Part shown: positions 42,278-51,937 of the stretch, one piece after another
Layout of the letters: the number at the start of each line of letters is the position of its first letter
Numbering within the stretch: position 1 is the stretch's first letter
Source of the DNA: Mucilaginibacter glaciei
GTDB lineage: Bacteria > Bacteroidota > Bacteroidia > Sphingobacteriales > Sphingobacteriaceae
DNA length: 64,000 nucleotides
Direction of reading: 5' to 3'
Assembly (NCBI RefSeq): GCF_014773245.1
Contig: NZ_JACWMX010000004.1
Span: 124,001-188,000 of the forward strand
Program-made: the position numbers and the translations under genes
The notes under the pieces: generated by a model
The model's input: the letters and a program-made list of their open reading frames with translations, nothing else
Told to the model about the DNA's origin: nothing
Database searches by the model: none

Positions 42278-42817
42278 ATGAAGAAACTCTTTACTGTTAC
42301 ACTACTTGTAGTGACTGCTTTCATAGCAACAACTACAGCCGTATCGGCACAAAGCGCATCACAATCTTATATCGAGAAGTTCAAAGATAATGCCATTCGT
42401 ATCATGCACGAAACAGGTGTGCCTGCAAGTATTATTTTAGGTGTAGCCATGCATGAAAGCGGCAGCGGCAAAAGTGCCATAGCACAAAACCTCAATAACC
42501 AGTTTGGAGTAAAAGGTGGAGGCGGTGCAGTTTATTATAGACACAATAAAAAGGTTAAATCGTCATACAGGCGCTACGAGAGCGTTTTAGACTCGTTTAA
42601 CGATTTTGCCCGTATCATGACCCAGCGCAAGCAATTTAGCCACCTGGCTGATCAACTAAGCAGTTACGATTATAAAGGCTGGGCAAAAGGTATACAGCGC
42701 AGCGGCTACGCCAGCAGCAAAAAATGGTCGGCACAGGTATTAGGCATTATCAACAAGTATGACCTGGACGAGCTTGATAAGGCTCCCGAGCAAAAAGAAC
42801 TGGCGGAAGCCAACTAA
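42278..42817 (+). CDS. Secreted glucosaminidase (FlgJ-like peptidoglycan hydrolase)
   Basis: 179 aa with signal peptide (about 1-25). The GH73-type fold shows YIEKFKDNAIRIMHETGVPASIILGVAMHESGSGKSAIAQNLNNQFGVKG, with the catalytic Glu in HESG. It starts 3 nt after the O-methyltransferase stop. The next gene is a paralogue with a LysM module, so both may cut peptidoglycan. Confidence 0.9.
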   Translation: MKKLFTVTLLVVTAFIATTTAVSAQSASQSYIEKFKDNAIRIMHETGVPASIILGVAMHESGSGKSAIAQNLNNQFGVKGGGGAVYYRHNKKVKSSYRRYESVLDSFNDFARIMTQRKQFSHLADQLSSYDYKGWAKGIQRSGYASSKKWSAQVLGIINKYDLDELDKAPEQKELAEAN

Positions 42818-42862
42818 TCTACAAAACTTATAAGTCGCTCATTGGCCTGCCGCGTTATCCGT

Positions 42863-43693
42863 ATGCGTAAACTGTCGCTGTTATTAATCTCTTTAACTAT
42901 TTTTACATCGTGCTCTGCACATAAAGGGGCTATCAGCAATAGTAGGGCGCGCAAAAATAACCAGGGTATTCAACGTCGTAATAAAGCAGCGGTGGCTTCG
43001 CACCGGGCATCATCCTCTTTAGAATATATCGAACGCTTTAAAGCTATTGCCATTCAGGAAATGAACAGCTATGGCATCCCGGCGAGTATTACCCTTGCAC
43101 AGGGGCTTTTTGAAAGCGGCAGCGGCAACAGCGACCTGGCTGTGGTAGCCAATAACCATTTCGGTATCAAATGCGGGCTTAACTGGGCGGGCGAAAGCTA
43201 TTACAAGAACGACGATAATATTAACGACTGTTTCAGGGTGTATGCTAACCCCGAAGAATCTTTTCGCGACCACTCTGAATTTTTGAAGAAAAAAAATTAT
43301 GCCCGCCTGTTCGAGCTGGATAAGAACGATTTTAAAGGCTGGGCCTATGGTTTAAAGGCTTGCGGTTATGCAACCAACCCCAAATACCCGCAACTGCTGC
43401 TCAATATTATTGATAAGTACGACCTGAGCCAATACGACCGCCCCGAAGGTGAGCTACAGAAGATCAGGCGCGAAGACAGGGTGCTTGCGCAGATCAATGA
43501 CAATATTGGCAAACCACAGGTGGATAGCATCAGTAAGATCTCGCCCGAGATAAAATCTTACACCATTAAACAAGGCGATACACTATACAACATTTCCAAA
43601 CGTTTTGGCATTACTGTTGATGAATTAAAGGCGCTGAACAACATGGCCGATAACAGCATCCACATTGGCCAGAAACTGGTTGTGGCTAAGTAA
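42863..43693 (+). CDS. Glucosaminidase lipoprotein with C-terminal LysM
   Basis: 276 aa from ATG 42863; a TTG at 42842 is less likely. Lipobox FTSCSA (lipidated Cys16). The GH73 domain spans about 50-200: YIERFKAIAIQEMNSYGIPASITLAQGLFESGSGNSDLAVVANNHFGIKC (catalytic Glu in FESG). The C-terminal LysM (about 230-276) reads SYTIKQGDTLYNISKRFGITVDELKALNN. It probably anchors in the outer membrane and trims the cell wall. It is a tandem relative of the gene at 42278. Confidence 0.92.
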   Translation: MRKLSLLLISLTIFTSCSAHKGAISNSRARKNNQGIQRRNKAAVASHRASSSLEYIERFKAIAIQEMNSYGIPASITLAQGLFESGSGNSDLAVVANNHFGIKCGLNWAGESYYKNDDNINDCFRVYANPEESFRDHSEFLKKKNYARLFELDKNDFKGWAYGLKACGYATNPKYPQLLLNIIDKYDLSQYDRPEGELQKIRREDRVLAQINDNIGKPQVDSISKISPEIKSYTIKQGDTLYNISKRFGITVDELKALNNMADNSIHIGQKLVVAK

Positions 43694-43756
43694 ACGTGTT
43701 AAATATTGTTAAAGAATAGAGTAAGCCCCCGCCATACCGTAATTTTATGCCCTATC

Positions 43757-44509
43757 ATGAAATTATGGCTTTCCGTATTTTTTTGGCTGATCACTTTTTC
43801 CGCTTTTGCACAGCAAAAAGAGGTGAGCGGGATTGTGTTTGATAAAGAAAGTAAAGTACGCATAGCAAAGGTTAATGTTTACAACGTTACCAAAGGTAGT
43901 GCGGTTTATAACACCTTTAAAGGCGAGTTTAAAATTCAGGCATCTGTTGGCGATATGCTGATATTCAGCAAGCCCGACCACTTTTCTGATACCGTTAAAT
44001 TAAAAAGTTTTGCACCGGTTGCCGTTTACCTGCGCCCGCAGGCTATACAGTTACAGCAGGTTACCATACGAGATACCATGCTGAACCCGCAGAGGCGCTA
44101 CCAGCAAACAAAAAGCGACTACAACCGAATTTACGGATCTATAAGCAGCAGTGAGTTTTTGACAGCATCGCCGGGTGTAGGGGCAGGGATAGGAATTGAT
44201 GCCTTGTATAATGCCTTTAGCCGCAGCGGCAGAAATGCCGCCCATCTGCGCGAAGTAATTGACCGCGACTACAAGCAAAATGTAATAGATTACCGCTTTA
44301 ATAAAACCTACGTGGCATCGGTAACCAAACTGATGGAGCCCCAGCTTACAGAGTTTATGCTCAAATACCGGCCGGGCTACTACCAGGTTACCCAGTTTAA
44401 CGAGTATGAGTTTATAGCAAGTATCCGGACTAATTTACGCCGCTACCTGCGCAACCCACATGCATTTGATTTGCCCGTATTACCCATTATGCCCCTTCCG
44501 TCCGAATGA
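43757..44509 (+). CDS. Exported protein with carboxypeptidase-regulatory-like domain
   Basis: 250 aa from ATG 43757 (signal MKLWLSVFFWLITFSAFAQ). Residues about 20-100 are a CarboxypepD_reg-like beta-sandwich (SGIVFDKESKVRIAKVNVYNVTKGS...). The rest is helical and unrecognised (GYYQVTQFNEYEFIASIRTNLRRYLRNPH). A start at 43706 is rejected because its first 17 residues precede the signal. The stop overlaps the start of the HEXXH gene by 4 nt (ATGA). Confidence 0.78.
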   Translation: MKLWLSVFFWLITFSAFAQQKEVSGIVFDKESKVRIAKVNVYNVTKGSAVYNTFKGEFKIQASVGDMLIFSKPDHFSDTVKLKSFAPVAVYLRPQAIQLQQVTIRDTMLNPQRRYQQTKSDYNRIYGSISSSEFLTASPGVGAGIGIDALYNAFSRSGRNAAHLREVIDRDYKQNVIDYRFNKTYVASVTKLMEPQLTEFMLKYRPGYYQVTQFNEYEFIASIRTNLRRYLRNPHAFDLPVLPIMPLPSE

Positions 44510-44829
44510 AGTACCCGGTAATAGTGGTGCCGTTTTTAAAAGTAAGCGGTATGGCTTTATTCCCATTTATACTGGTAGGCCGGCGCATCGACATAAACGA
44601 CCCGGTATTGATCAATCATGAAAAGATCCATCTGCGGCAGCAGGCCGAATTACTGGTGCTTCCGTTTTACCTGTTATACTTAGTGAATTACCTTTTGAAT
44701 TTGGCTGTGTACCGCAATCGTGAGCAGGCGTATCTGAACATTATCTTTGAGCGCGAGGCTTACCGGCACGAGGCAGACGGCTTATACCTGCAAAGCAGAA
44801 AATGGTTTAATTGGCGTAGATACTTTTAG
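44506..44829 (+). CDS. Small membrane protein with HEXXH metal-protease motif
   Basis: 107 aa. It contains NHEKIHLRQQAE, so His38-Glu39-x-x-His42, followed 40 residues later by FEREAYRHEAD, which could supply a third ligand (Glu82 or Glu84) in gluzincin style. Hydrophobic stretches at about 4-25 and 48-70 suggest membrane association. It is too short for known M48 or M56 families, so whether it is an active protease is open. Translationally coupled to the upstream gene by the ATGA overlap. Confidence 0.75.
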   Translation: MKYPVIVVPFLKVSGMALFPFILVGRRIDINDPVLINHEKIHLRQQAELLVLPFYLLYLVNYLLNLAVYRNREQAYLNIIFEREAYRHEADGLYLQSRKWFNWRRYF

Positions 44830-44890
44830 CTTGGTGCTACATTTTAAATTAATGTAAGGAAATAACAGATTTTTACTTTTTATTTGTCGT

Positions 44891-45907
44891 ATGTTAAAAA
44901 CAGGTGTTAAATTGTTTTTTTTACTGTCGGTTATGTGTGCGCTCCGGGTAAATGCGCAAATTGTCGATACCGTTAAAAAAGACTCTGTAAAGATAGATAC
45001 CAACCTGCTTAACAAATACCGTTTATACCCGCAACGGAATTCTATCCCGGTAAAAAACATTCAGCTTCAAATTCAGCAAGAGCAGTTGCCCGTTTCCCTG
45101 ATGGATTATAAAGTAAACTACTGGCGCAAATATATCACCTTTGCCCTCAACTTTAACCAGGCGGCTTTTAGTAACAATTACGCAGCGGGTGGCATAACGT
45201 CTGTTGCGCTGGGGTCAAACTTTATTTACCATGTCGAATACAATAAGGCCCCCTTTAGTTATGTATCTGAATTGAATTTGCTTTATGGCAAATCAAAAAA
45301 CAAGGGGCAGGGTGCCCGCAAAACCAACGACCGGATCTTTTTTGATAATAAGATAGCCTCGCAATTATCTAAACACTGGTTTTTCTTTGGGTCGTTAAGT
45401 TTCGAGAGCCAGTTTGATACTGGTTATCAGTACGATGCCAGTAACGTAAACCCGCCGTTGCTCATCTCTAACTTCATGTCGCCGGGTTACCTGACAGAAT
45501 CTGTGGGTTTTGAGTATAAGCCGGCCAGTTATTTCGATCTGCGTTTAGGTACGGGTACTGCCCGCCAAACCTTTGTGCTCGATACTACTATTTACCGTAA
45601 CATCCCCGGTAACTATGGGGTAACACCGGGCAAAACCATCCGTACGGATATTGCCTTCCAACTGGTAGCTATTTTTGATAAAGACATTGCCAAAAATATG
45701 CACTTTAATGCGCGTTATGATATGTTTGTGCCTTACGGCCAACCCCTTTCATACACCCGCCACCGTGTTGACGCCCTGTTGGCTGCTAAAGTTAACCGTC
45801 TCATCAACGTTTCTATCAACGGCACCATGCTGTTTGACAAAAACACATCCAACAGTGTGCAGGGTACGGAAGGCCTTTCATTAGGGGTGCTATATAAGTT
45901 CCCATAG
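44891..45907 (+). CDS. DUF3078 outer-membrane beta-barrel-like protein
   Basis: 338 aa with a signal peptide ending in VNAQ (about 1-24). DUF3078 features: YWRKYITFALNFNQAAFSNNYAAGGITSVALGSNFIYHVEYNK, SKHWFFFGSLSFESQFDTGY and a closing beta-strand ending in Phe-Pro. The alternating aromatic pattern suggests an outer-membrane barrel of unknown function. Confidence 0.85.
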   Translation: MLKTGVKLFFLLSVMCALRVNAQIVDTVKKDSVKIDTNLLNKYRLYPQRNSIPVKNIQLQIQQEQLPVSLMDYKVNYWRKYITFALNFNQAAFSNNYAAGGITSVALGSNFIYHVEYNKAPFSYVSELNLLYGKSKNKGQGARKTNDRIFFDNKIASQLSKHWFFFGSLSFESQFDTGYQYDASNVNPPLLISNFMSPGYLTESVGFEYKPASYFDLRLGTGTARQTFVLDTTIYRNIPGNYGVTPGKTIRTDIAFQLVAIFDKDIAKNMHFNARYDMFVPYGQPLSYTRHRVDALLAAKVNRLINVSINGTMLFDKNTSNSVQGTEGLSLGVLYKFP

Positions 45908-45913
45908 CCATCA

Positions 45914-45943
45914 TGTCATTGCGAGCGATAGCGTGGCAATCTC
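45914..45943. repeat. Single arm of the second repeat type
   Basis: TGTCATTGCGAGCGATAGCG... matches 34695-34724 except the last base. The facing arm is missing or decayed; a weak relative (attgctacgtcgctgctgc) is at about 45967-45990. It lies in the convergent gap after the DUF3078 gene. Confidence 0.7.
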
Positions 45944-45989
45944 AAAGGACAAGCGAATATGCTAATTGCTACGTCGCTGCTGCTCTTCT

Positions 45990-48443
45990 CTAACTCTTAT
46001 GCTTTTTCCTGATATCCTGGTAATCGATATAGTAGAGCACCTTTAGTGAGAAGTTGTTATTCTGCGGTTGGTTAAAGGTATTGTTCAGGTTGTTAAAATA
46101 GTTTTGCGTAGCCAGGCCGGTGTTGCTGAATGTCGAATTTTTCCAGGCCACACTTAGTTCGCTGCCGGGGGTAAACTGCCAAACGTACACCATATCAACA
46201 TTCCAGATGTTTACGTTTTGGTTATTATCGTGGTTAAAATCGGTTGATGTTAATGTCTTTACCAATCCGTTTGAGGCCAGGTTAAAGAATTGCTTGTTAT
46301 TCAGCTTGCTCCAGTAATGCCTCAAGCGAAGGTTAAGGCCCATAATGCCGCTAAAGGTGTACTTGAGGGTAAAGATATTCTCCACCGTTTTTACATCGCG
46401 GAGGGCGAAGATGGGGTTGCCTGCGCCATCCATGGTAGAGTAGCCCAGGTAATTGTTTTTTGGGCTGTAGGTAATATCCTCGCCAAAAGAGAATTTGTTG
46501 CTTAGGCGCAGGTTATAAAACCCCTCGATATCGTGCCCGTGCCCGCCAAAGTTATTGGCCACCCATTGGTCCGAATAAAAGAACCCGCCCGACAGGCGCT
46601 TGGCGCGGTTGGTGTTCAAATTCCAGTTCAGCACAAAATTCTCGGGCGACCGGTAAACCAGCCCGGCAACGCGGGGCTCATAAAAATCCTGCCCCTGGCG
46701 GCGGTAATGCCCGTTAATGTTGATCTGCCAAAAGTTTTTTAACTGCCCAAAGCCGCCAAAATTCTGGTTAAAGTATTGGTAAGATGTTGGGTTAACACGG
46801 CGCGAGTAATAAGTGTTAGTCCACACGCCCCATTGGGAGAAATACTTTTTGGGTTTGTAGTTGGTATAACTCAGGTTGAGGTTATGATCTAAAAAGTTAT
46901 TGTTAAACAGGATGCCCAGATCGTTCGAGTCGTATTTGCTATCTACCAGATCCTGGTAAATGCTCCAGGTAAAATTACCGGACGACCGGCCCCCGCCCAC
47001 TTCGTAACTGTAGCCTGTTTGTGTAGGTCTGCCAGGGCCGTATAAATTGCTCATTAATGCAAAGCCGCTTAGGTTATAGGTGTTCTTTTTATTGTTAAGG
47101 TTATACACCAGCCCGCCTACATCTGCCGAGTAATCTTTACCGAACCGATTCACATTGGTATTGATCAATGTTACTGCCGAGTTATTCTTCAGGTTTTGAT
47201 CGAACACTAAAATATTATAGTTGGCCAGCGGGCTGGTTTGCACCTGCCTTCGGTTTCCCTGCGCATCTTCAATGGTTGCATACGAGGTATTGGTGATGGC
47301 ATTGAATAAACCTATCCCCAACCCTTTTGAAGTGCGGCCCGATAGTTTGATGGCGTTAAGCAGCTTGGTTTCGGTGGGGTTACTAATCACTTCTTCGCCT
47401 GGCTTAAGGTTAGCATAGGCGGCGCCGGAATTGATAGGCGGCCCACCCACCCTGCGGCTGTAAAACAAATTCCCTTTATTAAACAGTTCGGTACCCTCGG
47501 TAAAAAAGGGGCGGTTCTCGTTATACTTTACTTCAAAAGGCGTAAGGTTAAGGATGCGGTTATCAGACTGCACCTGCCCAAAATCGGGTATTAGGGTAAG
47601 GTCGAGCGTAAAGCTTTCATTAATGCCGTATTTAACATCCATCCCGCCGTTAAAGGCATTGGAGGTGTTTTTAACTCCGGCGGTATTGTAAGGGTAATGA
47701 TTAACGTAGGTAGAAAAATAAGGATAAAAGGCCAAACGCACGGGCGGCTCCAGTTTCTCTAACCCGGTTAGTATACCCTCCTGGTTAATAAAACCGTTCA
47801 TTTTGGGGTCAATCTCATTCCAAAACAGCTGTTGCTGTAAATTCTGGCGCTTGCGGATCAAATTCATCCCCCAGGTTTGCACATCCTTTTTAGCAAAACG
47901 CAGGGCCGAATAAGGGATCTTCATCTCTGCCGTCCAGCCCTGTTCATCTATCTTCACCTTGCTTATCCAAACAGCGTTCCAGTTGGGGTCTTCGGTATTG
48001 CCGTTAGGGTTTGGGGCGTACTTAGCATCAAACTGGCTGTTGGCGGCGGTAACGAAAAAGCCCGTGCCGTTTATCCCGTCTTTATAAGTATCAAATATGA
48101 TCCCGATGAAATCGGCATTGCCCACGTTATCACGCGTGGCCAGTTCTTTAGCAACCTTGTCTGCCGATGTTTCATACATGCGGGCGCCAATGTAAATAGA
48201 GGTGTTATCGTAAAGGATCTTTACCTCGGTACGCTCCTCGGGTTTTTCATGATGGCCGGCGGTGGGCTGCAGTTCAACAAAGCCGGTAGCGATGGGCACA
48301 TTTTGCCAAACGGCATCATCTAAGGCGCCATCCATTTTGGGCGGCGTAGTGGTTTTTTGCGCCACAAGTGTTTTCTTTTCCTTTTGAGAAAAAGCGCATA
48401 GGGTTATTGCAGAGAATAGTATAGATAGTAAAAGTACTTTCAT
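45990..48443 (-). CDS. DUF5916 protein with CBM9-like N-terminal domain
   Basis: 817 aa with a signal peptide (about 1-19). Residues about 30-230 are a carbohydrate-binding CBM9-like domain (PKMDGALDDAVWQNVPIATGF, ..., GWTAEMKIPYSALRFAKKDVQTWGMNLIRKRQ). From about 235 on is DUF5916, which appears to be an outer-membrane barrel (RLAFYPYFSTYVNHYP, many Asn/aromatic strands, and a typical YYIDYQDIRKKHKS end). Common in Bacteroidota, function unknown. Possibly a glycan receptor. Confidence 0.88.
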   Translation of the reverse strand: MKVLLLSILFSAITLCAFSQKEKKTLVAQKTTTPPKMDGALDDAVWQNVPIATGFVELQPTAGHHEKPEERTEVKILYDNTSIYIGARMYETSADKVAKELATRDNVGNADFIGIIFDTYKDGINGTGFFVTAANSQFDAKYAPNPNGNTEDPNWNAVWISKVKIDEQGWTAEMKIPYSALRFAKKDVQTWGMNLIRKRQNLQQQLFWNEIDPKMNGFINQEGILTGLEKLEPPVRLAFYPYFSTYVNHYPYNTAGVKNTSNAFNGGMDVKYGINESFTLDLTLIPDFGQVQSDNRILNLTPFEVKYNENRPFFTEGTELFNKGNLFYSRRVGGPPINSGAAYANLKPGEEVISNPTETKLLNAIKLSGRTSKGLGIGLFNAITNTSYATIEDAQGNRRQVQTSPLANYNILVFDQNLKNNSAVTLINTNVNRFGKDYSADVGGLVYNLNNKKNTYNLSGFALMSNLYGPGRPTQTGYSYEVGGGRSSGNFTWSIYQDLVDSKYDSNDLGILFNNNFLDHNLNLSYTNYKPKKYFSQWGVWTNTYYSRRVNPTSYQYFNQNFGGFGQLKNFWQININGHYRRQGQDFYEPRVAGLVYRSPENFVLNWNLNTNRAKRLSGGFFYSDQWVANNFGGHGHDIEGFYNLRLSNKFSFGEDITYSPKNNYLGYSTMDGAGNPIFALRDVKTVENIFTLKYTFSGIMGLNLRLRHYWSKLNNKQFFNLASNGLVKTLTSTDFNHDNNQNVNIWNVDMVYVWQFTPGSELSVAWKNSTFSNTGLATQNYFNNLNNTFNQPQNNNFSLKVLYYIDYQDIRKKHKS

Positions 48444-48574
48444 TAAGGGGGCTAATTGGTTGATAAGATGCGTAAAGTTGGCAAAACGTTACAGAACCAG
48501 TTGTTAAATGTTAGTTAACGAGTGTTAAAAAATGTTTTGTGCGAATGATTATTAGCCAAATCGCTTCAAAATCA

Positions 48575-48582
48575 TAACTTTG
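48575..48582 (+). promoter_or_regulatory. -7 box (TAACTTTG) for ffh
   Basis: Exact TAnnTTTG match 26 bp before the ffh ATG. No -33 element recognised. Confidence 0.45.
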
Positions 48583-48607
48583 CCTCCTCGAAAATCAGCG
48601 TAAAATA

Positions 48608-49936
48608 ATGTTTGAAAATTTATCGGATAAACTCGACAGGGCCTTTAAGGTACTGAAGGGCCAGGGATCAATTACTGAAATAAACGTGGCCGAAACCATG
48701 AAAGAGATTCGCAAAGCTCTTTTGGATGCCGACGTTAACTATAAAACCGCCAAAACCTTTACAGATGATGTAAGGACAAAGGCAATGGGCGAGAATGTAT
48801 TAAGCGCTATTTCGCCGGGCCAGTTGCTTACCAAGCTCATGAACGATGAGCTGACAGCCCTGATGGGCGGCACCACTGCCGACCTGGAGCTGAAGGCATC
48901 GCCCACCATTATCCTGATAGCGGGTTTGAACGGTGCGGGTAAAACTACCTTTACCGGTAAACTGGCTAACTACTTAAAAACACAAAAAGGCAAAAAACCA
49001 TTATTGGTTGCCGATGATATTTACCGCCCCGCGGCGATTGATCAGCTGGAGGTTTTAGGCCAGCAGGTTGGCATCCCGGTTTACAGTAACCGCGACTCGA
49101 AAGACCCCGTTGCCATTGCTTTAGAAGGGATTGCACAAGCTAAGCAGAACGGCAACAACGTGGTGATCATAGATACCGCCGGCCGTTTAGCTATTGACGA
49201 GGCCATGATGGTGGAGATAGAAAAGGTGAAGGCAGCTATTAACCCGCACGAGATCCTGTTCGTGGTGGATAGTATGACCGGCCAGGATGCCGTGAACACT
49301 GCCAAAGTGTTTAACGACCGGCTTGACTTTACCGGTGTGGTGTTAACCAAGCTGGATGGTGATACCCGTGGTGGTGCTGCGTTATCTATCAAATCGGTAG
49401 TGAACAAGCCCATCAAGTTCATTGGTACCGGCGAAAAGATGGAAGCGCTGGACGTTTTCCACCCGGACCGTATGGCCTCGCGTATTTTGGGAATGGGCGA
49501 TGTGGTATCCCTGGTAGAGCGTGCACAACAGCAGTTTGACGAAAAAGAAGCTGCCGAACTGCAGAAGAAGATCCGTAAGAACAAGTTTGACTTTAACGAC
49601 TTTTACGGCCAGATACAACAGATCAAAAAAATGGGTAACATGAAAGATCTGATGGGCATGATACCGGGCGTGGGTAAAATGATGAAGGATGTAGAAGTGG
49701 GCGACGATGCCTTTAAATCTATCGAGGCCATTATTCAATCGATGACACCGAAGGAAAAGGAAAACCCCGACCTGATTACCCCGAGCCGCCGTAACCGGAT
49801 AGCTAAAGGGTCGGGCACGGACCTGCAGGAAGTAAACCGCCTCATGAAACAGTTTGACGATATGCGCAAGGTGATGAAACAAATGAGCAACCCCGCCGCC
49901 ATGGCCAACATGATGCGCCGCATGCCGAAAATGTAG
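48608..49936 (+). CDS. ffh: Signal recognition particle protein Ffh
   Basis: 442 aa. N domain (1-100), GTPase G domain (100-295) and methionine-rich M domain (about 300-442) are all present. P-loop is AGLNGAGKTTFTGKLA (about 105-120); other G motifs are DTAGRL, TKLDGDTRGGAA and GTGEKM. The C-terminus MANMMRRMPKM is typical. Ffh with 4.5S RNA targets membrane proteins to SecYEG. A degenerate copy of the last codons and the following 24 bp occurs at 51938-52022. Confidence 0.96.
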   Translation: MFENLSDKLDRAFKVLKGQGSITEINVAETMKEIRKALLDADVNYKTAKTFTDDVRTKAMGENVLSAISPGQLLTKLMNDELTALMGGTTADLELKASPTIILIAGLNGAGKTTFTGKLANYLKTQKGKKPLLVADDIYRPAAIDQLEVLGQQVGIPVYSNRDSKDPVAIALEGIAQAKQNGNNVVIIDTAGRLAIDEAMMVEIEKVKAAINPHEILFVVDSMTGQDAVNTAKVFNDRLDFTGVVLTKLDGDTRGGAALSIKSVVNKPIKFIGTGEKMEALDVFHPDRMASRILGMGDVVSLVERAQQQFDEKEAAELQKKIRKNKFDFNDFYGQIQQIKKMGNMKDLMGMIPGVGKMMKDVEVGDDAFKSIEAIIQSMTPKEKENPDLITPSRRNRIAKGSGTDLQEVNRLMKQFDDMRKVMKQMSNPAAMANMMRRMPKM

Positions 49937-49938
49937 AA

Positions 49939-49962
49939 AGATAATTAGAGATTTTTAGAGGC
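49939..49962. repeat. Direct repeat copy 1 (3' flank of ffh)
   Basis: 24 bp (AGATAATTAGAGATTTTTAG...) just after the ffh stop, identical to 51999-52022. The bases before it (aaaatgta...) also match with two changes. Confidence 0.8.
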
Positions 49963-49988
49963 CCCGGCAGCAATGCTGGGGCTTTTTT
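49961..49988 (+). terminator. Terminator of ffh
   Basis: GCCCCGGCA and TGCTGGGGC form a stem with a GCAA-type loop, followed by six T. Confidence 0.85.
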
Positions 49989-50053
49989 GTGGGCGACACT
50001 AAGATGCCAAAGCGTTTTATATGATATTCAAAAAAAACTTCGAAATTTAAACC

Positions 50054-50800
50054 ATGAAAAGAGGATTGTTACTATTTGCACTCATGATACCCATTATACT
50101 TTTTGCCCAAACGCAAGAGGTTACAAAGTTGGATCAGTTTGCTAATAATGTCGAAAAGTATCATGTACTTGAAGGTAACAGCGATATTAAAGATGGCGGG
50201 TACAAGGCTTATAATGGCGGGAACCTGATGATAGAAGGCTTTTACAAGGATAACTTGAAAGACAGTGTTTGGAAATACTACACGTTTAGTGGCCAAGTTC
50301 AATTACAGGGAAGTTTTCAAAACGATAAACGAGTAGGAATTTGGACGGCGTATAGTCGCGGACAAGTGCAGGTGCAATATAACTACACAAAAAACGAGTT
50401 GCTGTTTTTTAAACCAACGCCGGTAGATAGCCTAAAAATGTATCCGGTAATTAAAGGTTCGGATACGGTTGAAATGAAATTAGAGCGCTGCCCCGTTTTT
50501 TTAGACGGACCAAACAGGCTGTTTTTAAATTTAGCCAAAAGCATAAGATACCCTGTGGCAGCCCGGCAGGCGAATATTCAAGGCGATGTAGTAGTAGCAT
50601 TTACGATCAATACAGACGGATCTCTTACCAATTTTAAAGTAAAAAAAGGATTAGGCTACGGCCTTGACCAGGAAGCGTTAAAGGCCGTAACCAGCATGGA
50701 GGGGAAATGGCTGCCGGGTTTATCAAATGGAATACCAGTTACGGTACAATATCTAATGCCGGTAAAGTTCGCGTTGTCTAACCAGGTTGTTTATAAATAA
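50054..50800 (+). CDS. MORN/TonB C-terminal domain protein, copy A
   Basis: 248 aa with a signal peptide (MKRGLLLFALMIPIILFAQ). Residues about 40-110 hold MORN_2-type repeats (MIEGFYKDNLKDSVWKYYTFSG, LQGSFQNDKRVGIWTAYSRG). The C-terminal 90 residues are a TonB-like domain (YPVAARQANIQGDVVVAFTINTDGSLTNFKVKKGLGYGLDQEALKAV). No N-terminal membrane anchor remains after cleavage, so it may act in the periplasm. Copy B follows 168 bp later. Confidence 0.82.
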   Translation: MKRGLLLFALMIPIILFAQTQEVTKLDQFANNVEKYHVLEGNSDIKDGGYKAYNGGNLMIEGFYKDNLKDSVWKYYTFSGQVQLQGSFQNDKRVGIWTAYSRGQVQVQYNYTKNELLFFKPTPVDSLKMYPVIKGSDTVEMKLERCPVFLDGPNRLFLNLAKSIRYPVAARQANIQGDVVVAFTINTDGSLTNFKVKKGLGYGLDQEALKAVTSMEGKWLPGLSNGIPVTVQYLMPVKFALSNQVVYK

Positions 50801-50968
50801 ATCTGTCGACAACAACGTCCCGGCAATGAAAATTTTTCTTTTTTGACGGTGACGCAAAGTAAATCTCTTGTAGTAAATGCCGAACGGCTTACCATAAATA
50901 CAGCAATAAACTAAAGGTGCTCCTATTTATTATTTCGCTTAATTAAATTATAGGATATATTTATGCCC

Positions 50969-51748
50969 ATGAAAAGGCTTTTGCTGTATTTGGTATTGCT
51001 TACACCAGCTATATTATCTGCACAAACAAAACTGGTTACCGATAGAGATGAGGACAATAATATTGTTGAAAAGTACGAGGTGTTAAAAGCCGCGCCAACT
51101 ATTAAGGATGGGGGGTACAAAAAATACACTTATAGAAATAACGAATTGGTTTGTGAAGGTTTTTACAAAAACGACCAAAGAGATAGCACCTGGAAATATT
51201 ACGCTTTGCCAAACCAGCTTTCATTAGAAGGGCAATTTCACGCCGACCAACGCACCGGTGTCTGGACAGCCTACAGCCGGGGCATGGAACAAGTAAAATA
51301 CGACTATACCACTAAACAACTTTTGTTCTTTAAGGCGCCACCGGCAGACAGCCTTAAAGAGTACCGGGTGATTAACGGCGCAGATACGATCATTGCCCAT
51401 TTAGATCGCTGCCCGGTTTATTTAGATGGCCCGGGTAATATGATAAAGCTATTGGTAAAAAACGTAGTTCCGCGTACGGCCAATTCCGATGAAATCAAGG
51501 GAGAAGTGATTATCGCATTTACACTTAACAAAAACGGTAGCCGGACCAATTTAAAGATTAAAAAAGGCATAGGCTTTGGGCTTGACGAGCAGGTGTTTTA
51601 TGCAGTAGCTAATTTAGACGGCCAATGGCTCCCGGGTATACTAAACAACAAGCCGGTGGCTGTCGAATATCTGGTCCCTGTTAAGTTTAATATTCCTGCC
51701 CCGCATGTAATCAGGGTATCAAGAATGATAGGGCAATCTGTGCAATAA
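50969..51748 (+). CDS. MORN/TonB C-terminal domain protein, copy B
   Basis: About 259 aa, paralogue of copy A, with the same order: signal peptide (MKRLLLYLVLLTPAILSAQ), MORN-type repeats (CEGFYKNDQRDSTWKYYALPN, EGQFHADQRTGVWTAYSRG) and a TonB-like C-terminus (EIKGEVIIAFTLNKNGSRTNLKIKKGIGFGLDEQVFYAV). The start may be two codons earlier (50963). The copies differ clearly, so the duplication is old. Confidence 0.82.
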   Translation: MKRLLLYLVLLTPAILSAQTKLVTDRDEDNNIVEKYEVLKAAPTIKDGGYKKYTYRNNELVCEGFYKNDQRDSTWKYYALPNQLSLEGQFHADQRTGVWTAYSRGMEQVKYDYTTKQLLFFKAPPADSLKEYRVINGADTIIAHLDRCPVYLDGPGNMIKLLVKNVVPRTANSDEIKGEVIIAFTLNKNGSRTNLKIKKGIGFGLDEQVFYAVANLDGQWLPGILNNKPVAVEYLVPVKFNIPAPHVIRVSRMIGQSVQ

Positions 51749-51831
51749 TCCCTGCCTGGAGCGAGTATGCAGCGGTGAAATAGTTATGGCGTACTCATCA
51801 CAACGCCAATTATAGTAGAGGTACTAATTTA

Positions 51832-51869
51832 CGTTGTCATTTCGAAACGAGGTACGAGTGAGAAATCTT
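51832..51869. repeat. Single REP-like arm, third core type
   Basis: CGTTGTCATTTCGAAACGAG... with ATTTC and GAAAT as facing ends, the same plan as the ATTGC...GCAAT arms elsewhere. No facing partner was found nearby. Confidence 0.55.
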
Positions 51870-51937
51870 CTTCGTGATGCAAGGTCTGCTCAAATCTGGC
51901 GCACGCTTGCGAAATAATTCACGATTTGCGCAAGGGA

